Origin: Asterochloris sp. CNOR1
Taxonomy: Eukaryota > Chlorophyta > Trebouxiophyceae > Trebouxiales > Trebouxiaceae
Direction of reading: 5' to 3'
Length of the DNA: 64,000 bases
NCBI GenBank assembly: GCA_963969365.1
Contig: OZ017747.1
Span: forward strand, 2,170,001 to 2,234,000
Positions 50,158 to 59,257 of this stretch are shown in pieces. The notes under the pieces were generated by a model. The model was not told where the DNA came from, ran no database searches, and was given only the letters and a program-made list of their open reading frames with translations. How positions within the stretch are numbered: the first letter of the stretch is position 1; each line of letters begins with the position of its first letter. The translations under genes were made by a program, and so were the position numbers.

Positions 50158-51824
50158 TTAGCGATTGACACACACACTCTGCAGGGGACAGAGGCAAGCA
50201 GGCAACAGCATGGAAAGAGAATGGGCAGTGAGCTGCAAAAGCTTGCCTGTTTTGTCCACTTTGATGATGGGTGCACACTTGAAGCCGCTCAACTGGCACA
50301 ATGCCCGGCACAGACTGGCTAAGTCTAGCTTAGCAAGTCTGTGACGGGAAGTGTGCGAGTGGGGCAGCTTCAAGCTGCATGCCATTGACAACGATGTTAG
50401 GGAAGCTCTTGGGGGACATCCTCTAACCCTGTGTCTTCTGCAGGCAGTACACATGCAGGTGCTGCATGTCTGCTGGGAGTCCTGCCATAGTCCAGCAGTA
50501 CAGCAAGCCGCCAAGCTGCAAACCTGCAGAAGGTCTCCAGCATGCCAGACACAGCCTGAATGCTTCATCAGCACTTCTGTGGGGAAGGAACAGAAGCTGG
50601 AGAGGCTGTACGCCTGCCTGCTCAAGGAACCACGGTCAGTGTGAGGGTGCAAAGCCAGCAAAGCGGCAAGCCTTGCTGCTCTGGCAATATGCCCCGGCCG
50701 CAGCATGTGGCCAACATGCTGAGTGCTGGTGGGGCAAAGCAGCGCAACGCCCCTGGCCCACCACCTCTCTACAGCAAAGCTCCAGCAGGCCATGTTTATG
50801 CCAGGCAGGCTCCACATTTGAGACAGCACACATTAGCCGAGATGCATGACCAAGCATCCCACACTCCTTCAGGAAGCAGGCTGCCGGGTGCCAGGCACAG
50901 CAGACGAGGTGGGTCCAGCCGGCAACCCACACAGTGACAGTGTCCGCCTCCAGGAAGCGCCTGATGTCCTCTACTAGGCCTGCAAAGCTGCAGCTGCTTA
51001 GCTCTGCAGAGCGGTCCATGCTGCAGACTTGAGCGGTCCATGCTGCAGAAGCTGATGTCTGGCAGTCTGAACGACCAGCTGGTGACAGGGGAATCACGGT
51101 GGACCTCCACAGAACTACTCATCAGGGTTCAGCCTGGGCATGGCCACCCGGCACAGTGCTGCAAAGTATGTCATACCTGACCCTTATCAAACTTCATGCA
51201 GTGCAGTACCGCCTTATTCCCTCTGGCGCTCCTGCTCTCTGAGCTGCCTCCAGCTCCAAGCATGCATCCTGTCCACAGGCCTCCAGAAGCTCGGGCAGCT
51301 TTCTGTGAAGGTCGCTGACAGCTCCCTGCCATCGCTGGCGGTCAGGGTGGCAGGCTGAGTGCAAATCTGGATGCAGCAAGCGCGAGTTCGGGGCCCTTGC
51401 GCACCCTTGGCGAGGCCAAGCAGGTACCTATATATGCCCCAGCAGCAGCTCCTTCTGGTGAGATGAGGAAGGAGCGTACCTGAACGCAGGAGCTTCCAGA
51501 GCAGGTCCCAATGCCAGTCTGTCGCCAGCAGCTCAGGGCTGGGATGTCATCTCAGCAAGGTCCTCTCTTTGCTGTTCATCGAGCCTGCCAGCAATGACTG
51601 ACCCTTGACTGTCACCCGCTGGGCCACAGCCTGCACCTTCCGTAAGCTGCCACAGATCTCATGCATGAGATCTGTGTGACCTTCTGATCAAGTGGCCATC
51701 GGCCGGCCTGCACCCGATCACCATCGAGCAAAACATGATCATGAGGTGCTTCATGGCCATCTGCAAAGCTAGACCTGGTGAACCTACCTGTCCAAGCCTG
51801 AGCAGAGGCCACAGAATCGAGCAT
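50158..51824 (-). CDS. Unresolved multi-exon gene of unknown function
   Basis: Several stretches on the minus strand read like protein but do not assemble safely. From the ATG at 51824: 51824-51788 (MLDSVASAQAWT), 51760-51681 (HDHVLLDGDRVQAGRWPLDQ), about 51630 (AVAQRVTVKGQSLLAGSMNS), about 51535 (LLATDWHWDLLWKLLRS), then CHPDRQRWQGAVSDLHRKLP and ELLEACGQDACLELEAAQRA near 51345-51230. Further down are SPVTSWSFRLPDIS (about 51090), LVEDIRRFLEADTV (about 50970), EVLMKHSGCVWHAGDLLQ (about 50570), FPNIVVNGMQLEAAPLAHF (about 50400) and LCQLSGFKCAPIIKVDKTGK (about 50270), with a possible stop at 50158. Between the third and fourth stretches the frame is unbroken except for one TGA, so a missed intron is likely. 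It may be two genes. I do not recognise a family. Confidence 0.35.
51009..51049. repeat. 22-bp tandem duplication
   Basis: GAGCGGTCCATGCTGCAGA occurs at 51009-51027 and again at 51031-51049, separated by three bases. Confidence 0.9.
51651..51676. repeat. Perfect 26-bp palindrome
   Basis: The half-site CACAGATCTCATG is followed at once by its exact reverse complement CATGAGATCTGTG, with no spacer. It lies in an inferred intron of the minus-strand gene, about 185 bp from the GPX start. Confidence 0.9.
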
Positions 51825-51860
51825 TTGAAGCCCTTTGCTGCTTCCAGCTCGGTAGACAGC

Positions 51861-52925
51861 ATGCAGGTGGCCGGAAGAAGTCGAGCAACACCTTGCATCA
51901 GATGTCACACCCTTCGAACACGCTCATGGAGGCAGGCACTCACGGCACCATTCAATCAGAGGCAGGGGCCAGCACTATCACGCCATCAGAGAAGCAGCCT
52001 GCACAGCAGGACCGCATGTGCGGCAGCAGCAAACACCCTGTATGACTTCTCAGTTCCAAACATTGATGGCAAGCCTGTGGATCTCTCCAAGTACAGGGGC
52101 AAGGTGACGGCGCTGGCTGTGTGACCAGCTGCATTGCCAGGGCTGACCGCCGCCAAACACAACTCATCCATCAACTTGGTGAACATGTCCAAGCGCACAC
52201 CAGTGCATACACAAGGCTGCTGCTGCTGCAGGTGCTCCTCATATGTAATGTAGCTAGCCAGTGTGGCTTTTCAGGCCAGGTAACCGCTCCAAAAGAGCTC
52301 TTGAAGCAGAATGAATGATTGTGCTTCCAATTTGATCAGCAGATGACATTATTTGATTTGCAGTACATCGAGCTGGCAGAGCTTTACAACAGGTTCAAGG
52401 ACAGGGGCTTTGTTGTGCTTGGCGTGCCCTGCAATCAGTTTGGAGGTGAGCAAACGCTGTCTGGCGGCAATTGGTGCTGCGCTGCGGGTGACGCCGTGTA
52501 GTGCCCACAGGTCAGGAGCCTGGAAGCAGCGCATCCATCAAGGCCTTTGCTAAAGGCAAGGGGTTCCCAACAGGTCAGAGGGTCCTCTATGCTCCCATGT
52601 AGCTCTGAGCTGCGGTCAGGTCCAAATGGTCTTCTGCTGTGCAGATCTCCTCACGGCCAAGTCTGATGTGAATGGTCCCAATGAGCTGCCACTCTACAGT
52701 TACCTGAAAAAGGCAAAGGGAGGGCTACTGACGTCTGACATCAAGTGGTGAGCCTGTGTACTGCCTGTCTTTTCCTCAGCTGAGTTGATCTCAGCATGGC
52801 ATGACAATTCCTGCCGCAGGAACTTCACTAAGTTCCTGGTAGCCCGTGATGGGCGAGTGGTCAGCAGGTCTGGCTCGCCCGTCAGTCCAGCCAAGCTGGC
52901 ACAGGACATCGAGAAGTTGCTGTGA
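51861..52925 (+). CDS. Glutathione peroxidase-like thiol peroxidase, plastid-type leader
   Basis: Reduces lipid and hydrogen peroxides; plant-type enzymes use thioredoxin. Exons 51861-52103, 52232-52279, 52364-52445, 52511-52573, 52645-52747 and 52820-52925 close to 214 residues. The first ~57 residues (MQVAGRSRATPCIRCHTLRT and on) are Arg/Ser rich without acids and end before AAANTLYDF, fitting a chloroplast transit peptide. Core: VPNIDGKPVDLSKYRGK, LLICNVASQCGFSGQYIEL, FVVLGVPCNQFGGQEPGS, FPTDLLTAKSDVNGPNELPL and IKWNFTKFLVARDG. The catalytic residue is Cys (codon TGT at about residue 92), not selenocysteine; the second Cys is in PCNQF and the tetrad Trp-Asn in KWNF. TGTAA at 52928-52932 directly follows the stop. 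Its start is only 36 bp from the divergent neighbour's proposed start. Confidence 0.93.
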
Positions 52926-52927
52926 TT

Positions 52928-52932
52928 TGTAA
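52928..52932 (+). terminator. TGTAA poly(A) signal of GPX
   Basis: UGUAA is the common green-algal polyadenylation signal; here it begins three bases past the stop codon. The closeness implies an extremely short 3' UTR unless a later signal is used. Confidence 0.35.
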
Positions 52933-53029
52933 AGTAGAAATTATTCACATAATCAATTCAATATTGTGATGTGATGCAATTTGTGATGTGAAGCACATGG
53001 TGGTGCCAAGGACAATCGCAAGACCTAAT

Positions 53030-56000
53030 TCAGCCTGCATCTCTTGTCAAATTTTGTTCTTGCTGAGCTGCAGTGCTCTTCAGGTCGAATTGTTGTCTCA
53101 ACCGCTTGACAATCACCTGGCCAGTGGTGGTTGCATTCCTCAAAGCGGTGTGATTGCTTGATCTGCTTATCTGGCTGTCAGGACCATCGCCAGATCTCAT
53201 TGCTTTCCTCCCGTCCAGCTGGACATCTGCTTCGTTTGAGATTGCTCCAAGCTCCTTGGCAATCTCCCCAGCTCGCAGAGCCACCTGCACTCAGTGCATG
53301 GATGCTCGCAGAGAGCTGCTGCGGAGTATGTACAGCCTCCACAGTGACCCCACCTCTGGCTTCTGCTGCGTCTTCTCCACGGTCTGTTCAGCAGACAGAA
53401 GTGCTGTGTTGAGCGCTGTGGCTGCAATGTCCACAGCCGCCTGAGCCACAGAACTGATGTTGACCTGGCTCATGTTCTGTCCCGGGGCAGCATGGCGAAG
53501 GCGCAGCTGCAGGGCAGCACCAGGGAACACATGTTGAGGCAGGACACAGATGTAGACCTCATGGTTCCTGTGCCAGATTCCCACCTCCTTCAATGCCTGT
53601 GCTGCAGAGGAGCGGCTGCTGTCCCACTGGGCGCCGCCTGCTCCAGCGGGGAGTCGCCCCTCCTGGACGCCGCCCTGGGCCGGCAGGGCTGCCTCGCGCT
53701 CCGCCCTGGCCTCCGACTTGGCCAGCAGTGTGACCATGTCCACCAGTTCACTGCGCTGCTCAACCTGCACCAGTCAGGACCAAGACTGCGCCCTGAACTC
53801 GATGATGGCCCGAGCACTGAGCAGCTGCACAGCAAGCTGAGGCTCACCTGCACTTGGTTGAGGATGGACAGCGTGGACTCCACCCTGCCTGCCGCCTCTG
53901 CCACGGCTGCTATGGCCTCCTGCATGGCTTCTGTGGCCTGCTGCCTGCCCTGCAGGCGCTGAGGGTCCCTCTTCAGCATGTCTGCAGGCACCCTGCTGAG
54001 GTGTGGGCACGCAGGTGAGCCCCAGGCGCAAGGTCGTGCAGGCACAGATAGCACCCGCACACAGATGGCGGCTGACCATGTCGTTCTCGAGGCCCTTGGA
54101 CTTCTCGATGGCCTCAGCAGCGTGCTCCACTGCCTCCAGCGCTGTGGCTGTCTGGCGGATGGCAGTCAGGGTTGTATTGGCATTTGCCCAAACGGCTGTC
54201 AGGATGTCAGCTGCACGGGCGTCCTTGGCAGCTGCGTCTGGCTGGTCAGCATCTACCGCCAGTTGGTCAGCCAGAGCATGTGCCACAGACTCAGCAGAGT
54301 CCCTGGCCTGCACATGAGGAGCGCAGTGAGCGTGGCCCTGTACTGCATGCAGCCTCTGGGACACGGCGCCACTGTGCACGACCAACAGGCAGTTGGCAAG
54401 CTCACTGTGCTGCGGAAAGCTTGCGCTGCTGCCGCGGTCCCATTGCCTGATGCAGCCTGCAAAGTGGCGTTCCTGGTTTTGCTCCTGGCCTCGAAAGCAT
54501 CCTGCAGCACACCCACAGGACAGAGTCTGCCAACAGCAGCCTGCAGCAACACGTCACCCCTCCACTTGACAACACAATCGACCCAGCTGCTCTGCATGAG
54601 TCTTGCTAGGATCAGAGCCCATAGTGGGTGCTGATGCTCATCCTCAGCGGCTGCATTCACTTTGCAGTGCAACCCCTCAGCCCACCTGGCGCAGCTTGTC
54701 AATGCGCTCGATGATGTCATCCACAGGGTCCCGATCAGCAGCCAGGCCCATGCTGGCTGCCACAGCTGCGCGTGCGGCAGTCTCTGTGGAATTCAGCAGG
54801 CTTTCAATCTGCGTGCTGTTGCCAGCGCTGCTGTTGGCAGCAGTGATGCTGACAGTGACATTACGCACAGCCTGTGCCTGCACCTCCTGCTCCAGTTGAT
54901 GCTGCAGACGCTCAGCAGCCTTGCGCTCCTGCAGCAAGCAGGTTGTGCTGTCTGCTGAGGCTCTGACTGCTGCAACAACAGCAGCATCAGCAGTGGTGGC
55001 TGCTGACAAGCTCACCGCAATGGCCTGCTCCTGGCGCAGCTGGGTGGTGGTGGCCTCCAAGGCAGCTGTGATGGTCTCAAAGGTGCCCAGCGTGGCCTGC
55101 ACCCTGTCCTGCATTTGCTTCAGGTTTACCGTCACAGTCCCTGCACAGCAGCTTCTTGATTGCAAGAAACCCCCCCGCAATATGTCTGTTGGGGGCTTTT
55201 TGCAGGCAGCTGCAGCACCATCCTCACCTAGAGCAAAAGACTCGGTCTCTGCGTTCTTTCGCTCCCGTTCATGAGCTTCCAAAGTGGAACCCTCCCTCTG
55301 GGCCTGGCTGGAGTTGGCCCCGCTGCTGGCCACAGTGGAGTTGACCTGCTCCATAAAGCTGAGAGCTGCAGCTGCCTGCAGGGCTGCCTCTGAGACGACT
55401 GATGCATCCTCCTGAGCAGTGCTCATGCTGCGGGCAGCCTCTGAGACCACGCCCACAGCAGTTGCCATCTCCTTGGCCTTCTGCTCCACAGCCACAGCTT
55501 CCATGACCTGGCAGGGGCACCCAATGTTGCACATCAGTCCTGCAGGGGTTTGGCGTGCAACAGCAGCAGTGTGGCGTTAGGAACAGGGCAGAGACAGCAA
55601 TGTACTGCAGGCTATCATTTGGGTATCTTGATGGCTTGCAGAGCCTGGTCATGCAGTCTGCCTCAGACAGATAGCCTGCCATAAGCCAAGAGGCAGGCCA
55701 CGACCCACCCACCGCAGCTTCCCGTGCAACCAGCTCCTGTGCCAGCTGCACCACCTCCTTCTCCTCCTGCACGGCCGTCAGCGTGGCCCGCGTGCAGATC
55801 AGAGCCACCATCAGCCCAAAGACCAGCAGGGCCCAGGCCTTGCGGCGCAAGGACGCCCAGGATGTGCCACTTGAGCCTGCAGCAAGGGGGGACCTGGGCT
55901 GCCTGGAAACCTGAGGCAGCACCCTGCCCAGCCTGGAGCCGTGGATGCTCCAGGCTGGGCAGCACGAGTCAGCAAACCTTTGAGCAGATCAGCTGGCATG

Positions 56001-57683
56001 CGGGTGACCAGCAGGAATAGTCCAGCTGGCATGATGTACGCAATCAGCACGGATGCTGTGGAGCCTGCCAGCCCAAAGATGAACTCCACATTTGGTAGGT
56101 AAATGGCGGCCACCAGTGCTGTGCCTGCAGCCCACACAGCAGCAAGTAAGGGTGCTGCTCTGATATGGGTCCAGGCACCTCTCCCCACCACAGCACCAGG
56201 CTCACAAGTGGCACCGGCAGCAATCAGCTGCTCCCCGAGGCCACCCCGCTGGCTGCAGGCCTGGCGCCACCCTGCTGAGGCCCAGCGCTGCGCCTGCGCC
56301 CAGGCTGCCAGCGGGGGCAGCAGCATGTCCTGAAAGGGGATCACCACCAGGGGGACTGTCCCCAGGATGGAGAGGCCATAGCCCAGCTTGAGCAGGCGCT
56401 CATAGGCTGCTCGCAGCCCCAACTCCTGAGGGCCTCCCAAGTTGCGCAGCACATCGCCTGCTGTCCTGTAATGTCAGGCACAGCAGTGACGGTGGCCCTA
56501 CAGCGAGCAGGCGAGAAGCATGTTGGCATCACCTGTTCTTGAAGGCCGTGTAGCCACACACCCCCACAGTCAAATAGACCGTGGTGCAGCAGAACAAAGC
56601 CTGCATGCAACAACTCAACCTGCTCGGGCAGGCAGCGCTCAGTGGCTGCTGCCATACAAGAGCAACTCCCCACACCTGCTGAACCACTGAAGTCATGTTT
56701 GTCACAGTGGGTGCCTTCAGGCTGGAACAGATGCTGAACAGGAACTGGTGGGCAGTGAAGCCATATGCAATCACTGGAAAGGCGATGAGTGCGCCCTCTG
56801 GTCGCCACAACAGGAGTGTGCCTGCACCAAGCACCTTTGTTGGCAGCCAGACAAACAACAGCCAGTATGCGGGGGCGTGTTGCTGGCGGTGAGGCTACAC
56901 AGCAGTGTGGCAGGGGTAACCCACCTGCACTGGAGCTTGGCAGCATGGCTAGGACCATCACAACCAGTGCAAAGAAGAAAATGAAGGCAACACTGACTTG
57001 GGAGACAAGGGCCAGCAGGCCAGGGCTGCGAACAAGGAGGGCCACTGGCAGGGCGCCAAACAGGGTCACGCCTGCAGCAGGTCAGAGGGAGCACCATCAG
57101 GCCTGTCCCACGGGCCAGCGGCATCCAGCCCAATTTGAGGGCGGGGCAGTCACCTGACATGAGCATGCTACGTGAGGGCTCTGCGCCGGGTGGGATGATG
57201 GAACCCGCAACAGAGCTCAGGACGTCTGCCAGTACGTTCACATAGGCCACAAGCGCCCCAAGGTTGAGCAGAAAAACACATACATTTAGAACTCGTTCCC
57301 CCGCCCTGCCCAAGCAACTTCGGCAGAGCTCCTCATAGTTGCGCTTGCCGGCAGCCTGGCTTGCCAGCAGCAGTAGGTGCATGGAGAGCTGGCCTGCTGT
57401 CAGGCTGACCAGCACAAGCACGCTGGTCAGCACCAGTCCGCACAGTCTATAGGCAAAGGGGAACCCCAGGACACCTGCAGTCATAAGATAGTGTGGCCTG
57501 GCCAAGGCAGAAGCCCAGCTTAGCAAAGCTTGCCTCACCTGCCCCCAGGATGCAGTTCACCATGTTGAAAACAGCCTCAGCATGGGTCCCACTTCCCCCT
57601 TGTTCTGCCACCATTGGGCTTCCCGGATCCTCACTCCCATTTTGAGCAGTAGCCCTCTTCAGGGACAATCTTGGCTGGAACAT
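53030..57683 (-). CDS. SLC38/AAAP-type amino acid transporter fused to a long sequon-rich coiled coil
   Basis: Fourteen exons on the minus strand close to 1120 residues. Boundaries: 57683-57539, 57474-57154, 57071-56925, 56821-56676, 56600-56533, 56465-55978, 55876-55713, 55507-55228, 55140-54686, 54501-54406, 54307-54055, 53981-53848, 53764-53354 and 53284-53030. Residues 45-470 form an eleven-helix AAAP/SLC38 carrier: AVFNMVNCILGAGVLGFPFA, CVFLLNLGALVAYVNVLADV, PSRSMLMSGVTLFGALPVAL, IAFPVIAYGFTAHQFLFSI, and the last helix ALLVFGLMVALICTRATLTA. Right after it begins a predicted coiled coil, EEKEVVQLAQELVAREAA, that runs about 640 residues, Ala/Gln/Glu rich. The tail carries about 14 N-x-S/T sequons (NST, NSS, NVT, NAT, NGT, NTT, NMS, NIS, NHT, NLT), agreeing with a lumenal C-terminus for an 11-helix carrier. 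The junction at 54055/53981 is the weakest. Confidence 0.75.
55141..55227 (-). other. In-frame 87-bp intron without stop
   Basis: The intron between two coiled-coil exons is 29 codons long and open in the coding frame, so retention would add 29 residues. It also contains facing runs GCCCCCAA and CGGGGGGG that could form a hairpin. Confidence 0.5.
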
Positions 57684-58450
57684 CGTTAGAAAGGTGTTGG
57701 AGGGCACAAGCAGGGTGGTAACGTAGCTGCTTGCAGCATCAAACGTACGTGCAGTATTGGATTATCTGTCTCCATTGGCGCTGTCTGCATTGGCGCTGGA
57801 ACGAACCTTTTCATATCATGGGCCCGTGATCTGTGCCTACCACATGGCCTCTTTCACAGTGAAGCAACAGGTGCTCCCCTTGCCATAACATGGAGTCTAG
57901 TAAGAAGGCAAGTAAAATCGATTGATTGAATGATTTAAATTTAAAGTCCGTAGCCTCAATGCACGGGCATAGGACTATGATCATTTCATCCTACCAATGA
58001 ACTTTGCAGAAGGTGTAGGGGTACAAAAAGAAGCAGTCGATTGTTTTTTGTTGAAGCTGGGTCTAGGGTTTAGGGTTTAGCTGCTGTGGCAATTGCATGT
58101 CCCTAGTGATTTTTGCCAGGTACCCATGGCCTGGCAAGGTCAAAAGTAGGCTTGCAGCAAGTATAGGCCCACAGGCAGCTGCTGAGTTTTACAAAGTATG
58201 CGCAGAAAGCATATTTCATGAGGCTCAGAAGTGAGAGTTGCCATAAGAGCTGCTTTGTGCCAGCTTGCAGCCGAACTGACACACACCTGCATGCAGATCT
58301 AAGTGGCCACGGTGTGAAGTGCATTTCTCATGCAGCGAGGATCTGGCTGTCATGCAGACTTGGATTCAGCAAGCAGAGCTTGTGAGCCTGCAGATCGGCC
58401 AGCAGGGCAGATGCGTGCACAGGACTCTATTGGTCTCCCTCTGCCTGCAG
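57684..58450. other. Intergenic, AT-richer, with telomere-like motif
   Basis: 767 bp upstream of the transporter and of the DUF2064 gene. Contains CTAGGGTTTAGGGTTTAG at 58063-58080 (two and a half TTTAGGG units) and AT-rich runs around 57920-57950. The N-terminal exons of the DUF2064 gene should lie here or overlap 58300-58440, but I cannot identify them. Confidence 0.5.
58063..58080 (+). promoter_or_regulatory. Telo-box-like TTTAGGG repeat
   Basis: Two tandem TTTAGGG-type units. In plants AAACCCTA telo-boxes sit in promoters of growth-related genes, and TTTAGGG is also the plant and many green-algal telomere repeat. Which applies here is unknown. Confidence 0.5.
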
Positions 58451-59218
58451 GATGCAGCATGCTTCCCTCAAATTGATGATCCTGATCTAGGCAGCAGAAT
58501 GCTGGCTGCCCTGAGCAGTGCCCAGGCACGCGGAGGGGCCAAGGTGATGTCTACACTGCACAGGCATTGACAGAGGCCAAGCAGCTTTCCCAACTCACAC
58601 CTGCAGCATCTGCAGGTCGCCATCATTGGAACTGACATCCCTGACATCTGCGCTCCCCTTCTAGATGCAGCCTTTGACGCCCTAGATGGTCATCAGGTGC
58701 TGGCCCTCAAACATTGAGGTTGGCTGCATGCATTGCTTAGCGCGCTTGAGACGTCACTGCCTGCAGATGGTGATTGGCCCAGCTTACGATGGAGGCTACT
58801 ATCTCCTGGCCTCTCTGGTCATTGTAAAGGAACTCTTTCAGGTGAGCCTGCCGCAAGAGCAGCTGCCTTGTAGCAGCTGCAATCTTGAGCAATATTGGCG
58901 TTGCAGGACGTGACCTGGAGCACAAGTGCAGTCCTGAAAGAGACCCTGATGCAAGCCTTTGCGGCCGGCATCACTGTGGCACCAGGCAGTTCCCTGCCAC
59001 AGCTGCAAGACATAGACGTGTGCGAGGTAAGGAAGGGGTTGAGCCAAGTCCACACATGGGATGTACCAAAGCAGTTCAAGAACGAGAGCTTCAGCGGGGT
59101 GCTGCAGGACTTGCAAGCTTGGGCAAGTGGCCAGACATCGCTGGAGGCCATGCCCAGCAAGGAGCGGGCAGTCACTGCCTGTGTGAACCGCATCCTTTAC
59201 AACACAGCAGCTGGCTGA
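58451..59218 (+). CDS. DUF2064 (TIGR04282-type) glycosyltransferase, N-terminal half not placed
   Basis: GT-A-fold nucleotide-sugar transferase family common in bacteria and found in algae. Exons 58451-58543, 58616-58696, 58767-58841 and 58907-59218 close in phase to 186 residues ending in TGA. Recognisable segments: DPDLGSRMLAALSSAQARG, then VAIIGTDIPDICAPLLDAAF (family ..IIGTDCP...LL..AF), MVIGPAYDGGYYLLAS (family LGPA.DGGYYL) and DVTWSTSAVLKETLMQA (family IPWST..VL..T). These are the second half of the fold. The usual first segment with the nucleotide-binding TRYP.AG..KTRL motif is not visible upstream; it could be in unrecognised exons or lost. An extra ~70 residues follow the family end (WDVPKQFKNESFSGVLQDL). 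Convergent with FPGS, 39 bp between stop codons. Confidence 0.8.
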
Positions 59219-59257
59219 CCAACAGCCTGTGCCTGAATGTCACGATCCTTGATTTTG

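Noticed and set aside
52232-52279. Selenocysteine GPX
   Set aside because: The catalytic codon is TGT (Cys), not TGA, and the plant-type second Cys is present.
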